Assembly (NCBI RefSeq): GCF_900996235.1
Contig: NZ_CAAJGM010000155.1
Location: forward strand, 1-64,000
Direction of reading: 5' to 3'
Length of the DNA: 64,000 bases
Origin: Paraburkholderia sp. BCC1885
GTDB taxonomy: Bacteria; Pseudomonadota; Gammaproteobacteria; Burkholderiales; Burkholderiaceae
Made by a program: the position numbers and the translations under genes. Positions within the stretch are counted from its first letter, which is position 1. Every line of letters starts with the position of its first letter. Positions 37,787 through 47,383 of this stretch are shown one piece after another. The notes below the pieces were generated by a model that was given only the letters and a program-made list of their open reading frames with translations, did not search any database and was not told the DNA's origin.

Positions 37787-38641
37787 ATGGCCAACGAAGC
37801 AACCTCACCTGACTCCATCGCAGTCGCGGAACGCGTGCGTGAGTTGATGAGCCGTCACGGCATCGGCAAGCGGCAACAGACCACGGAGCTGTGCCGCATT
37901 CTCGACCTGAGCTTTTCTCAGGGACACCGCAAACTGCGCGGCAATAGTCCCTGGACACTATCGCAGATCAAGAAAGTCGCCGAGGTGTTCGGCGAGCCCG
38001 CAGCCCAACTGTTCGGCGCGCAATCGCTCGATCCGGGCATGGTGGGCGCCATCGCCCAGGAGGCGGTGTTCTCGGTCGGCGGCATCGAGCTTGCCTGCAC
38101 CGCGTGGGTGGGCGCCGCGCTCGAACCCGGCAGCCGTCCGGAATTCGTCGCCTACTCGAAAATGGGACAGTGGCGCGTCACGCGTCATGACAGCGCGCTT
38201 TTTCAGAGCGCGTTCGAAGTACACAAGATCGAGATTTATCCGCGCCGCTCGGAAGCCGACAAACCGCTGATCGCGGTAGTCGACGACGACCAGGCCTCGG
38301 CCGACAATCTGCGCGATTATCTCGAGCGCAGCGGTTTCGCGGCGGTGGCGATCTACGGACTGGGCGCGTTCGACGAGCAGTTGCAGACCCAGGTGTTCGA
38401 CGGCGTCGTCATCGACTGGCTGTTCGGCAACCAGACTTCGGCGGCGGCGATTCGCGCCGTGCGCGCCTCGGAAAATCCGGACGCGCCGGTGTTCGTGCTC
38501 ACGGGCGAACTGCTGACCGGCAAGGCCAGCGAGTCGGAGATCAGCGAGATCATTCGTAATTACAACGTGGCCTGTTATGAAAAACCGGCACGCATGGCGA
38601 TTCTGGTTGCCGATCTCTCCAAGCGCCTGCACCGGGCCTGA
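37787..38641 (+). CDS. Response regulator with N-terminal BetR DNA-binding domain
   Basis: This 284-residue protein has a BetR helix-turn-helix at residues about 14-65 (RVRELMSRHGIGKRQQTTEL through WTLSQIKKVAEVFG). A middle region of about 90 residues follows. A C-terminal receiver starts at LIAVVDDDQAS, with phospho-acceptor Asp in GVVIDWLFGN and Lys in CYEKPAR. The order, with output domain first, is the reverse of most response regulators. It is convergent with a hybrid histidine kinase 24 bases away, a probable partner. Its regulon is unknown. Confidence 0.88.
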   Translation: MANEATSPDSIAVAERVRELMSRHGIGKRQQTTELCRILDLSFSQGHRKLRGNSPWTLSQIKKVAEVFGEPAAQLFGAQSLDPGMVGAIAQEAVFSVGGIELACTAWVGAALEPGSRPEFVAYSKMGQWRVTRHDSALFQSAFEVHKIEIYPRRSEADKPLIAVVDDDQASADNLRDYLERSGFAAVAIYGLGAFDEQLQTQVFDGVVIDWLFGNQTSAAAIRAVRASENPDAPVFVLTGELLTGKASESEISEIIRNYNVACYEKPARMAILVADLSKRLHRA

Positions 38642-38665
38642 TAAAGCTGACGAACGCCGCTGCCG

Positions 38666-40492
38666 TCAAGCGAGACTGCGCGCCGCCAGGGCGCGCTGCA
38701 AAGTCTCGCGCAACTGCTCGTAATGAACCGGTTTCACCAGATACTCGAAGAATGGCGTGTCGGATGGCGGCGCTTCCGCTGCATACGCGCTAATGGCGAT
38801 CACCGGCGCGCCCGCGGACGGACCGCTGCGCGCGTTGAACTCGGCAAAGAAGGCATAGCCGTCCTGATCGGGCATGTGCAGGTCTAGCAGCAGCGCGTCG
38901 CAGCGATGCTCGTCGAGCCATGCAAGGGCATCTTTGGCGTTGGCAAGCGCGCTTGCCTCGTAGCCCATGTGCGCGATCATCTCCAGCAGCGAGTCACGAA
39001 TCAGACTATTGTCGTCGACGATCAGCACGCGCGAACGGCCGCCTTCGTGGGCGCTCGCCGCTTTCGTGTCAGGCTGCCTGGCGGGCTCGACCGGCCCGAC
39101 GGGAATCGTCACGTTGAAGGTCGTACCCTCGCCGACCTTGCTCTCCACCGAAACGCTGCCACCGAACAGCTTCAGTAATCCCTGCACGATCGCGAGGCCC
39201 ATGCCGGCACCCTCGAAGCGCCGTGTGCGCGAGCCGTCGAGCTGGGTAAACTCCTTGAACATCAGCGGCAGTTGCCCAGGCGGCACGCCGGGCCCGGTGT
39301 CGCTCACCTGGATGGTCAGCAACGCCAGCCGCTGCACCAGCCGCACCTTGACCGCGCCTTTCTCGGTATAGCGAATCGCGTTCGTCACGAGGTTGCTGAC
39401 AATCTGGCGGATGCGGTGCGGGTCGGAGTCCACCGGTCCGGTCAAGCCGCTCGCCTCACTGGTGAGCGACAGCCCGCGCGCCGCAGCGGCCGGCGCGTGC
39501 TCGTCGACGATCGACGCCAGCAGTTCGCGCGGCTCGAATTGCTCGTAGCGCAGTTCGAGCTTGCCGGCGCCGAGGCGCGCGTAATCGGTAAGGTCGCGCA
39601 TCTGCGCTTCCAGATGACGCGCCGCGCTTTCGAGCCGCTGGATCACCTTGCGGTCAGCTTCGGACTGAAAGTTGAAACCAAGCAATTCGATCGACGACAC
39701 GATCGCGTGCAGCGGCGTGCGCAACTCGTGGCTGATCATGCCGAGAAAAGCGTCTTTCGCGAGACTCGCCTCGCGCGCGGCGCGGGTGGCTTGATGCTCG
39801 GCGTCGAGCGCGGCGCGTTGCTGGCGGATCAGGCGGCTGCGGCGGCGGCCATTGACCACCAGCAGCAGCGTGGCTGCGGCGGAGAGCAGCAACAGCATGA
39901 GGCCGGCGGCGAACAGCATGCGCCGCTTGTCCATGAAATCGCGGGTCAGCGCCTCGCGGTCGGCAACGTCGGCAAAGCGCCGGCTCAAGGCCAGATCGTT
40001 GACCTCCTGCCAGTGCGAGCGCAGCGCGGCGACGATGTGGTCGGCCTGGGCAGGATCCCGCGGCAACGCTTCGAAATTCGGCTCGAGCTTGTCGAGGGTG
40101 TCTTCGAGCGTGTGGATCTCGCCCTGCTGACGCTGCAGCAAGGCGAGCTGATCGGTCAGCATGCGCGTCGAGCCGGCCATCACGTGCAGCTTCGATTGCA
40201 GCACTTCGTAGCTCAACTGCAGGCGCGGGTAATCGACATCGGTGCCGCCACGGTACAGCAACAACTGGTTTTCGAGGCGCCCGTAGGCGATCTGCAACTG
40301 CGCGGCGTCCCAGTAAAAGCCGTCGTAAGTGCTGGTCAGCAACTGCGTGGAGCGCGGGTTCAGCAGGTTGGCATACAGCAGATAGCCGATGGCCCCGACC
40401 GGCGCGGCGAGCGCGGTCACCCACACCGCCGCGAGCAGCCAGCGCCGCCGCCGTGGCGGCATCACTTGACGATCAGGTCTTTGATTTGCCAT
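38666..40492 (-). CDS. Hybrid sensor histidine kinase
   Basis: This 608-residue inner-membrane kinase has a first membrane helix near residues 18-40, a periplasmic sensor of about 150 helical residues, and a second helix (RMLFAAGLMLLLLSAAATLL). Then come HisKA with MISHELRTPLHAI, an ATPase domain with DTGPGVPPGQ and GAGMGLAIVQG, and a C-terminal receiver (VLIVDDNSLIRDS, LLLDLHMPDQDG). The start is placed at the ATG at 40492 (MANQRPDRQ); ATG at 40462 or 40537 are alternatives. The internal receiver implies a phosphorelay, perhaps to the convergent BetR regulator. The signal is unknown. Confidence 0.9.
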   Translation of the reverse strand: MANQRPDRQVMPPRRRRWLLAAVWVTALAAPVGAIGYLLYANLLNPRSTQLLTSTYDGFYWDAAQLQIAYGRLENQLLLYRGGTDVDYPRLQLSYEVLQSKLHVMAGSTRMLTDQLALLQRQQGEIHTLEDTLDKLEPNFEALPRDPAQADHIVAALRSHWQEVNDLALSRRFADVADREALTRDFMDKRRMLFAAGLMLLLLSAAATLLLVVNGRRRSRLIRQQRAALDAEHQATRAAREASLAKDAFLGMISHELRTPLHAIVSSIELLGFNFQSEADRKVIQRLESAARHLEAQMRDLTDYARLGAGKLELRYEQFEPRELLASIVDEHAPAAAARGLSLTSEASGLTGPVDSDPHRIRQIVSNLVTNAIRYTEKGAVKVRLVQRLALLTIQVSDTGPGVPPGQLPLMFKEFTQLDGSRTRRFEGAGMGLAIVQGLLKLFGGSVSVESKVGEGTTFNVTIPVGPVEPARQPDTKAASAHEGGRSRVLIVDDNSLIRDSLLEMIAHMGYEASALANAKDALAWLDEHRCDALLLDLHMPDQDGYAFFAEFNARSGPSAGAPVIAISAYAAEAPPSDTPFFEYLVKPVHYEQLRETLQRALAARSLA

Positions 40493-40664
40493 ACCCGTTT
40501 CGAATCCGCGGGGGCGGCCGAGTGTTCTTCCGGCCATGCGTCGCGCGGATAGATAGATGAGAAACAGCGGTCCCAAGCCGCTGACCTTTAAACGCTTGCC
40601 TTTGATGCCATACGCAACGATTACGCCGCGGCGATGGCAGTCCGCCACCGCAGCCTGGCGTGAT

Positions 40665-42329
40665 TCATTCCTTGCCGTCCGCCAATCGCAGATGCTGCGC
40701 CGCACGCTGCGAGGCCACCACGATCAACTTCATGGTCGCGCGCGTGGCGCCGACGAACAGCTTGCGGGCGCTACGCTCGTCGAAACTGTCGAAATCCACC
40801 TCCGTCAGAATCACGCAGGGCGCGGACTGCCCCTTGAAGCGGTAGATCGACTCCAGCAGCACGTCGCCCTCGCGGTACTCCGGGTTGCCGAACAGGTCGT
40901 ACTTGCCGGTGAAGCTACGCAGGCGGTGCGGGCCGAGCTGGTCGAGCGCGCTCAGCGCCGAGCCCTCGCGCCCGCGAAACGACAGCACCGCGATGTCCTG
41001 CTTGCGAAACCCCAGCGAGAGCGCCTGGGTAATGGCGCGCTTGGTGGCGTCGATGCAGCCTTCGGCCGCATTCGCCTCGTCGTAAGTCGAGAGCGACAGA
41101 TCCGAGCCGTCGAACGGACTGCCCGACGACAGCGCCGCCGCCAGCGGCACCTCGCCGCCCACCACGTCGCGCACGAAATCGAGAATGTCGCGCGGACTGC
41201 GGTAGTTGGTGGTTTCCTTCAGCGTGGTCCAGCCCGGCAGGTCCACCGGCTCGCGCATATACAGGTTCTGCAGCGGGTCTTCGAGCCACCACCACGCCGC
41301 ACCCGGCCGCAGCAGGCGTTCGAGCGCGCCGACCCACGGTTGCTGGAAGTCCTGCCCTTCGTCGACAATTAAAACGTCGAATTGCCAGTGCGCCTCGATA
41401 GGTGTGTCGGCAAAGACCCGTTCAAGCTGGACGAAGATGTCCGCGGCCTGGAAGTCCGGCGTGCGGCCGCCGTCGCGCGCAATCCAGTCGCACAACTGAT
41501 GATAGTTCGCCACTTTCGCTTCGGGCGGCGCCACCCGCGCGATATGGTCGGCGAGCGGCCGGTTGAAACACACATACAAGGGCCGCTGGCCGCGCGCCAC
41601 CGCATCTTTCATGACCTGCACGGCCAGTTGGGTCTTGCCGGAACCCGCCGTGCCGGCCACCCGTAGGCGAAACGGCGTGAATTCGAGCCGCCGCGCCCAG
41701 GTGGCGAGGCCGCCGGCCAGCCGCGTGACGAGCGTGCCCGCCTGGCCGACCAGGGCGCTGGCGTCGGGCGACAGCGCCAGTTCGTCGGCGAGAAAGTGGT
41801 GAATCTTCGCCGCGCAGGCCAGCCGCGGCTCGTCGGCCGGCAAGGCCTCGCGGATGATCGCAGCGAGCCGCTCCTTGCGCGTGGCGTCGACGATCCGCGC
41901 CGGATTCACGCCGGCAATCGCCGCATCCTTCACGACGTGGTCCGGGCAATACAGCAATTCCTCGATGAAATAAGTACCCGCGCCGAAAGCCGCGGTAAAG
42001 CGCCGGTGCATACCTTCGATGGTGCGCGCCAGCGCGATTGCCACATTGCGCTCGGTCTGCATGTGGACCTTGACGAGCCCTTTGGGCGTCTCGCGCAGAA
42101 AGCCGGTTTTTTGCTCGACGATCATCACGCGCCCCGAAGGGCTGACGATCACGAAATCGGCTTCGCCGAACACCGAGAAGCCCTGGTTGAGCCGCGTCCA
42201 GTGGACGCCGTGGTACACCGTGTAGTTCTCGGGCAAGGCGGTTTCGAGCAGCGCCAGGGTTTCGCGCTCGCGAGCGGCCGCACCGGCGGCGGCGAGATTT
42301 TTCCAGTCGTCAGGGACAATGCGGGCCAT
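40665..42329 (-). CDS. NERD-domain superfamily 1 helicase
   Basis: The 554-residue protein combines an N-terminal NERD nuclease-related domain (FGEADFVIVSPSGRVMIVEQ with Lys following, a PD-(D/E)XK-like core at residues about 55-80) with a UvrD-like helicase. It has Walker A GTAGSGKTQLA, DEAD-type motif II VDEGQDF and the C-terminal GATRATMKLIVV motif. Such fusions are thought to act in DNA repair or processing, and some occur in defence loci. The open frame continues upstream to 43178 but lies antisense to the transferase gene, so I start at 42329 (MARIVPDDW). It stands alone. Confidence 0.85.
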   Translation of the reverse strand: MARIVPDDWKNLAAAGAAARERETLALLETALPENYTVYHGVHWTRLNQGFSVFGEADFVIVSPSGRVMIVEQKTGFLRETPKGLVKVHMQTERNVAIALARTIEGMHRRFTAAFGAGTYFIEELLYCPDHVVKDAAIAGVNPARIVDATRKERLAAIIREALPADEPRLACAAKIHHFLADELALSPDASALVGQAGTLVTRLAGGLATWARRLEFTPFRLRVAGTAGSGKTQLAVQVMKDAVARGQRPLYVCFNRPLADHIARVAPPEAKVANYHQLCDWIARDGGRTPDFQAADIFVQLERVFADTPIEAHWQFDVLIVDEGQDFQQPWVGALERLLRPGAAWWWLEDPLQNLYMREPVDLPGWTTLKETTNYRSPRDILDFVRDVVGGEVPLAAALSSGSPFDGSDLSLSTYDEANAAEGCIDATKRAITQALSLGFRKQDIAVLSFRGREGSALSALDQLGPHRLRSFTGKYDLFGNPEYREGDVLLESIYRFKGQSAPCVILTEVDFDSFDERSARKLFVGATRATMKLIVVASQRAAQHLRLADGKE

Positions 42330-42497
42330 GCGGTGCCTCGTCGTCTTCAGGTGCGCCCATTGTACGCAAGCCCTATGCATTGCCGGCATCGGCCAAACGG
42401 CTAATGGGTAATTACAAGGTGGTTCGTGTATCGTTACTGGTTGAACGCCGCATCTCGCATGCGGCTTGCCAACCCAGTAACAAAGAGGATCTGCCGG

Positions 42498-43124
42498 ATG
42501 ATTACGATCTGGGGACGCGCCAATTCGGTCAACGTCCAAAAAGTATTGTGGTGTTGCGACGAACTCGTGCTGCCGTATGAGCGTATCGACGCGGGCTTGC
42601 AGTTCGGCCGCAACAATGAGCCGGAATATCTGGCGATGAATCCGAACGCCCGCGTGCCGACGCTGGTCGACGGCGATTTCGTGCTGTGGGAATCGAATTC
42701 GATCCTGCGCTATCTGGTCATGCAATACGGTCCGGCGAGCCCGCTCTACCCGCCGGAGCCGCAGCAGCGCGCCAGCATCGACCGTTGGCTCGACTGGTCG
42801 TTGTCCACGCTGCAGCCGGCCGAGCGGCCAGTATTCTGGGGCATCGTGCGCACGCCCGCGGCCGAGCGCGATGCCGGCAAGCTCGCCACCGACCTCGCCG
42901 CCGTCAACGTGCTGTGGAAACTGGTCGACACGCATCTGCAAGGCCGCTTCTTCCTCGAAGGCGAAAAGTGCACGCTGGCCGATATCGTGATCGGCGCCTT
43001 CGCCAAACGCTGGTTCGGGCTGGACGGCGTCGAGCGGCCCTCGCTGCCGAATCTCGAACGCTGGTATTCGCGCCTCGCCACGCGCACGGGTTTCAAGAAG
43101 TACATCGATTTCCCGCTGACCTGA
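42498..43124 (+). CDS. Glutathione S-transferase family protein
   Basis: This 208-residue cytosolic transferase has an N-terminal thioredoxin-like domain (ITIWGRANSVNVQKVLWCCD, NARVPTLVDGD, WESNSILRYL for glutathione contact) and an all-helical C-terminal domain. The ATG at 42498 gives the correct beta-strand start. It is 46 bases before a second, different transferase gene on the same strand. The substrate is unknown. Confidence 0.9.
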   Translation: MITIWGRANSVNVQKVLWCCDELVLPYERIDAGLQFGRNNEPEYLAMNPNARVPTLVDGDFVLWESNSILRYLVMQYGPASPLYPPEPQQRASIDRWLDWSLSTLQPAERPVFWGIVRTPAAERDAGKLATDLAAVNVLWKLVDTHLQGRFFLEGEKCTLADIVIGAFAKRWFGLDGVERPSLPNLERWYSRLATRTGFKKYIDFPLT

Positions 43125-43170
43125 GCCCGTCGCAACGCTGCTGTCAAACGTCTGTCCTGATCCGAACGAT

Positions 43171-43821
43171 ATGACCATTACGCTCTATGCCTGGGGCACG
43201 CCGAATGGCCGCAAGGTCAGCGTCGCCCTGGAAGAAATGGAACTGCCGTACAAGGTGGTGCCGGTCAACATCGGCGCGCGCGAACAGTTCCAGCCCGACT
43301 TCCTGCGCATCAGCCCGAACAACAAAATTCCGGCCATCGTCGATCCAGATGGCCCGAGTGCGGCGGGCGTGTCCAGCGGCGGCCCGATCAGCGTGTTCGA
43401 ATCGGGCGCCATCCTGCTTTATCTCGGCGAGAAAACCGGCAAATTCCTGCCCGCCAGCCTGCGCGAACGCGTGCCGGTGCTGGAATGGCTGATGTGGCAG
43501 ATGGGCGGCTTCGGACCGATGCCCGGCCAGGTGCACCATTTCGCCGCGCTCGAAGCGGAAACCGACCGCCGTTACGGCCTCAAGCGCTTCTCCGACGAAA
43601 CGCGTCGCCTCTATGGCGTGCTCGACCGGCGGCTGGCGGAAGTGGAATTCGTCGCCGGCGAACTGTCGGTAGCCGATTTCGCGATTCTCGGCTGGGCGTG
43701 GCGGCACGAACGGCATAAGGTCGACCTCGCCACCTATCCGAACGTGCGGCGCTGGTACGAAGCGCTATTCGCGCGTCCCGGGGTACAGCGCGGTTTTGCG
43801 GTAAAACTCGACAGCCTATGA
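43171..43821 (+). CDS. Nu-class glutathione transferase (YfcG-like disulphide reductase)
   Basis: This 216-residue protein opens ITLYAWGTPNGRKVSVALEE. The TPN triplet (Thr10, Asn12) matches the Thr and Asn that bind glutathione disulphide in Escherichia coli YfcG. NNKIPAIVDPDGP and FESGAILLYLGEKTG complete the domain. Members reduce disulphides with glutathione in the cytoplasm. Its last bases overlap the next gene by ATGA. Confidence 0.88.
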   Translation: MTITLYAWGTPNGRKVSVALEEMELPYKVVPVNIGAREQFQPDFLRISPNNKIPAIVDPDGPSAAGVSSGGPISVFESGAILLYLGEKTGKFLPASLRERVPVLEWLMWQMGGFGPMPGQVHHFAALEAETDRRYGLKRFSDETRRLYGVLDRRLAEVEFVAGELSVADFAILGWAWRHERHKVDLATYPNVRRWYEALFARPGVQRGFAVKLDSL

Positions 43822-45440
43822 CAGAGCAAGACCACCCAGCACCAAAGATGGATCAGGACATCGCGAGCACGCTCGCCACGGCGCAGCAGCATTTCACGGC
43901 GGGACGCCTCGCCGAAGCGGCGGACCTGCTGCACGGCATCCTCCAACTGCAACCGGAACACGGCGAGGCGCTCGAAGGGCTCGGCTATATCGCCGCCAAA
44001 CAGGGTGACCACGCGCGCGCCGCCGACTACGTGACGCGCGCGCTGCAACTCATGGCGGCGTCCCCCGACCAGGTCTACTTCGCTGCGCACGTCTGCCAAC
44101 TGGCGGGCCGCCATGCCGAAGCCGTCGCGCTGTACGAGCGCTGTCTCGAACGCCTGCCCGATCACGTGCAGGCGCAGCACGGCGCGGCGTTGTCGCTCGT
44201 CAAGCTCGGCGCCAACGAGCGCGCCCTGCGCTACTTCGAGCGGCTCACCACACGCCACCCGCAACTCGCGGAAGTGCATTACAACAAGGGCAGCCTGCTT
44301 GGCACGATGGGCCGCTACGAGGAAGAACTCGCGGCGTATCGCAAGGCCATCGCCCTCAAGCCGAATTTTGGTCAGGCATATGTCAACGTGGGCGTGGCGC
44401 TGCGCGATCTGCACCGTTTCGACGAGGCTTTGCAGCAGTTCAGGAAAGCCCTTTCGATCGATCCGAACGACGCCGGCGCGCGCACTAATCGGGCGCAGAC
44501 CAATCTGCTGCTCGGCGAATTCGAGCACGGCTGGCGCGAGTACGAATGGCGCTGGCGCGTGGGCAACATCCATCACGGCTTCGACGACGCGACGCTGTGG
44601 ACCGGCGCGCAAGCCATCGCCGGCAAAACGGTGTTCGTGCATAGCGAGCAGGGCTTCGGCGACACCCTGCAGTTCCTGCGCTTCACCGACCGGCTGAGCG
44701 CCGCCGGCGCACGCGTGGTGTTGCGGGTGCAGGACGCACTGCTGCCGCTGCTAAGCGGTTATCCGGGCGTGGCCGAAGTAATCGGCGAACACGCGCCGGT
44801 GCCACCGTTCGATTACCACTGCCCGACGATGAGTCTCGCCTTCGCGCTCAAGGTGCGCGCCGCCGATCTCGCCGCAACCGTGCCTTATCTCAGCGCCGAC
44901 CCAGCCCACACCGCGCAGTGGAACACGCTATTCGAGAAGAGCGAAGACGAAGGCGGTAACCGCGCTCGCCGGCCACGCGTCGGCATTGTGTGGTGCGGCA
45001 ACCCCGGGCATGTCAACGACCACAATCGCTCGATCCCGCTGGAGCAACTCGCCTCCTTATTCGACGCCGACGTGACCTTCGTCTCGCTGCAAAAACTGGT
45101 ACGTGAAGGCGACCGCGCGAGCTTCTCCCCGCTCGTGCAACGCGGCGCGCTGCTGGACGTGGCAGAGCGCCTCGGCAGCTTCGCGGACACGGCCGGGCTG
45201 ATCGCGCAACTGGATCTGGTTATCGCCGTGGATACCGCCGTCGCCCATCTGGCGGGGGCGCTCGGCAAGCCCGTCTGGATTGCGCTGCCGTTCACACCCG
45301 ACTGGCGGTGGCAACTCAACCGTAGCGACAGCCCGTGGTATCCGGGCGTGCGCCTGTTCCGCCAGGCGGTGCGCGGCGACTGGTCGAACGTGACGCAAGA
45401 TATCCGCGCGGCGCTCGACGCCTTGCCGCGCCCGGGCTGA
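43818..45440 (+). CDS. TPR protein with glycosyltransferase-9-like C-terminal domain
   Basis: This 540-residue protein has about seven TPR repeats in its first 260 residues (such as FTAGRLAEAADLLHGILQLQ and NFGQAYVNVGVALRDLHRF). The C-terminal domain resembles heptosyltransferase-like folds: VFVHSEQGFGDTLQFLRF, RVGIVWCGNPGHVNDHNRSI and DLVIAVDTAVAHLAGALGKP. It may be a soluble glycosyltransferase or a binding remnant of that fold. It overlaps the transferase gene by 4 bases, so they are translated together, although the functional link is unclear. No signal peptide is seen. Confidence 0.8.
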   Translation: MTEQDHPAPKMDQDIASTLATAQQHFTAGRLAEAADLLHGILQLQPEHGEALEGLGYIAAKQGDHARAADYVTRALQLMAASPDQVYFAAHVCQLAGRHAEAVALYERCLERLPDHVQAQHGAALSLVKLGANERALRYFERLTTRHPQLAEVHYNKGSLLGTMGRYEEELAAYRKAIALKPNFGQAYVNVGVALRDLHRFDEALQQFRKALSIDPNDAGARTNRAQTNLLLGEFEHGWREYEWRWRVGNIHHGFDDATLWTGAQAIAGKTVFVHSEQGFGDTLQFLRFTDRLSAAGARVVLRVQDALLPLLSGYPGVAEVIGEHAPVPPFDYHCPTMSLAFALKVRAADLAATVPYLSADPAHTAQWNTLFEKSEDEGGNRARRPRVGIVWCGNPGHVNDHNRSIPLEQLASLFDADVTFVSLQKLVREGDRASFSPLVQRGALLDVAERLGSFADTAGLIAQLDLVIAVDTAVAHLAGALGKPVWIALPFTPDWRWQLNRSDSPWYPGVRLFRQAVRGDWSNVTQDIRAALDALPRPG

Positions 45441-45533
45441 CGCGAATGGACGCAATGGTCGCGACGGGCGCCGTCACAACCCTGCCCCATAAACCGGCAA
45501 TTAGCCCCCGCCACGCCGAACCGCGATGGACCT

Positions 45534-45539
45534 TATAAT
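45534..45539 (+). promoter_or_regulatory. Consensus -10 element just upstream of zur
   Basis: A perfect TATAAT ends 6 bases before the zur ATG at 45546. Transcription normally starts about 7 bases after the -10 element, which would be at or next to the A of the ATG. No Shine-Dalgarno fits between. The expected -35 position (45511-45516) does not match consensus well. This suggests a leaderless transcript. Confidence 0.5.
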
Positions 45540-45545
45540 CTGCTT

Positions 45546-46157
45546 ATGAAGAATGCAAAGTCCTCCGCGGTCGCCGAAAAAGCCGCCCTTGTCCAAACCG
45601 CCGCTCACGAGACTGCGCATGCTCACGCGCACAATCACGAGCATGGGGAAGGGCACGATCACGGGCCAAGCCGGGCAGCTTCGCCGGAAGCCGCGCTGGT
45701 GCTGGCGGAGGAATATTGCCGCGAACGCGGCGAGAAACTCACGCCAATCCGACGCAAGGTGCTGGAACTGCTGCTCACTTCGGGGCGCGCCACCAAGGCG
45801 TATTCGCTGCTGGACGACATGCGGCAGATTCACCCCGGCTCGGCGCCGCCTACGGTCTATCGCGCGCTCGACTTCCTGCTTTCGGCAGGGCTTGTGCATC
45901 GGATCGAATCGATCAACGCGTTCACCGTCTGTCACGATCTCACGCAATGCCAGCATGGCATTCTGGTGGTCTGTCAACAGTGCGGCAATGTAACTGAACT
46001 GCATCAGCCGAAGCTGCGGCAGGCGCTGGTGGCGCAGATCGAAGACGCGGGCTATCGGCTCGCCAGCGAGGAAATCGAGCTGAAGGGCTTGTGTGCCGCG
46101 TGCCAGGCACTTGAGGCCGAGGCTGGCGCAGTCAAGGCGACTGCCGACGGCGTCTGA
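45546..46157 (+). CDS. zur: Fur-family regulator, probably Zur
   Basis: This 203-residue Fur-family protein has a His-rich N-terminal extension (HETAHAHAHNHEHGEGHDH) before the winged helix (LTPIRRKVLELLLTSGRATK, PPTVYRALDFLLSAGLVHRI). The dimer domain includes HDLTQCQHGILVVCQQCGNV and the CAAC pair near the C terminus, the structural zinc site. The His-rich extension and the Zur-like CxxC pattern point to zinc sensing rather than iron. No zinc transporter gene is adjacent. It may be transcribed without a leader. Confidence 0.82.
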   Translation: MKNAKSSAVAEKAALVQTAAHETAHAHAHNHEHGEGHDHGPSRAASPEAALVLAEEYCRERGEKLTPIRRKVLELLLTSGRATKAYSLLDDMRQIHPGSAPPTVYRALDFLLSAGLVHRIESINAFTVCHDLTQCQHGILVVCQQCGNVTELHQPKLRQALVAQIEDAGYRLASEEIELKGLCAACQALEAEAGAVKATADGV

Positions 46158-46313
46158 TTCCGCATTCGCCAGGCCGATTCCTTAAACAACGCGACGGCAC
46201 GACCCGAAGACGCGGCAAACGCCGCTCCACCCTCTGCTTGAGCTAACACTCAAGGGATCGACGGCGCATCGCAACACAGCGGGCAATGCCCCGTCACGTC
46301 AGGCGGACCGCGT

Positions 46314-46724
46314 TTAGCCGGCAGCGCGGGCGTCGATGGCGTCGTGCAGCAGATTGACCAGTTCGTCCGGTCGCGCCGGCTTGGTCATGAAATGCTGGAA
46401 GCCCTCGCCGATGCTGCGCAAGCGGTAGGCGTCGTCCGTGTGGCCGGTGAGGGCCACTGCCACCGCCGGCGAGTGATCGCCGCGAATCTCGTGATCGCGC
46501 AGCCGCTGGATCAGGTAAAAGCCATCCATGCAAGGCAGTTCGATATCGCAAACCACTGCATCGGGTAACAATCGCAGCGCCGCTTCGACGCCCTCTTCCG
46601 CATCCGCCACTGCGACGACATGCGCGCCCTCCGATTCAAGCAACAGCGTCAACGACTCCCTGCTTTGCAGGTCATCTTCGACGAGCACGATCGTTGCCTG
46701 ATCGAGTCTCAACACTCCGTTCAT
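46314..46724 (-). CDS. Single-domain response regulator (CheY-like)
   Basis: The protein has 136 residues, essentially one receiver domain. TIVLVEDDLQSRESL carries the acidic pair, VVCDIELPCMDGF the phospho-acceptor Asp, and FMTKPARP the Lys. There is no output domain. The start ATG at 46724 (MNGVLRLDQ) is preferred over the longer frame. It stands alone, with no kinase beside it. Confidence 0.85.
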   Translation of the reverse strand: MNGVLRLDQATIVLVEDDLQSRESLTLLLESEGAHVVAVADAEEGVEAALRLLPDAVVCDIELPCMDGFYLIQRLRDHEIRGDHSPAVAVALTGHTDDAYRLRSIGEGFQHFMTKPARPDELVNLLHDAIDARAAG

Positions 46725-47383
46725 TTTTACGTTGTTGCTAAAAAGCAGGTTAGGCCCGATAAGGCGGCCATTGTATCGCGCTCCGCCCCGCGAGCCTCTT
46801 GATGTTGCCGGATGGGCAGCCGCCGGTTGGGCAGGCGCCGTCCGCAAGGTCCGAGCGGGTTTCGTGCGACGAGTTGCAATCGTCCGGTTACTCCAACGCC
46901 AGGCGGGTTCGCCGTGCTGCTGTCACTAGCCGCTGCCGCGACACGGCTCCTGCATCCTGGTGTACCCGCAAGTCACATGCATGAAAGCGGCCGCCGGGCC
47001 TCTTTCGCATGCCTGCAAACGTGGCCTTCCGGCCGCCGCGCCTGCGCCTCGCTCCCGTGGGCCTTCCCTCATTAGCACGCGGCGTGCCTTGCCGCTTGCG
47101 CTCGCCTGAATTCCAGCGCCCGGTTGGCGCCGGAAGCGCCGTCGCGCGGGGCCGCAAAGACTGGTCCCCAAACGCGGCTTCGCGTTTCGTGAGACCTCAT
47201 ATGTTCTGCCGGGAACCCACGTCCACGCACCGTCAATGGGCAAAATTTGCCAGGCGGCGCGCCGTTTTTTGCCGACCTGACTTAGGTGTAAACGATGACC
47301 TCAAAGCGCGACTAATTTCCCGGCGCGGCGACCCGCCGGTGCTAAATTTCGATCCAGGCGAAGACCGTGGAGGAGCATCCGGC
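46725..47383. other. Long spacer, no gene recognised
   Basis: These 659 GC-rich bases lie between the receiver gene (minus) and kdgT (plus). The kdgT frame stays open far upstream to 47009, but that part has no protein-like composition and no matching start signal. It probably holds both promoters and a long leader; I see no clear hairpin or operator. Confidence 0.4.

Noticed and set aside
42330..43178. N-terminal extension of the NERD helicase frame
   Set aside because: It lies antisense to a clear glutathione transferase gene, and the NERD domain starts after 42329.
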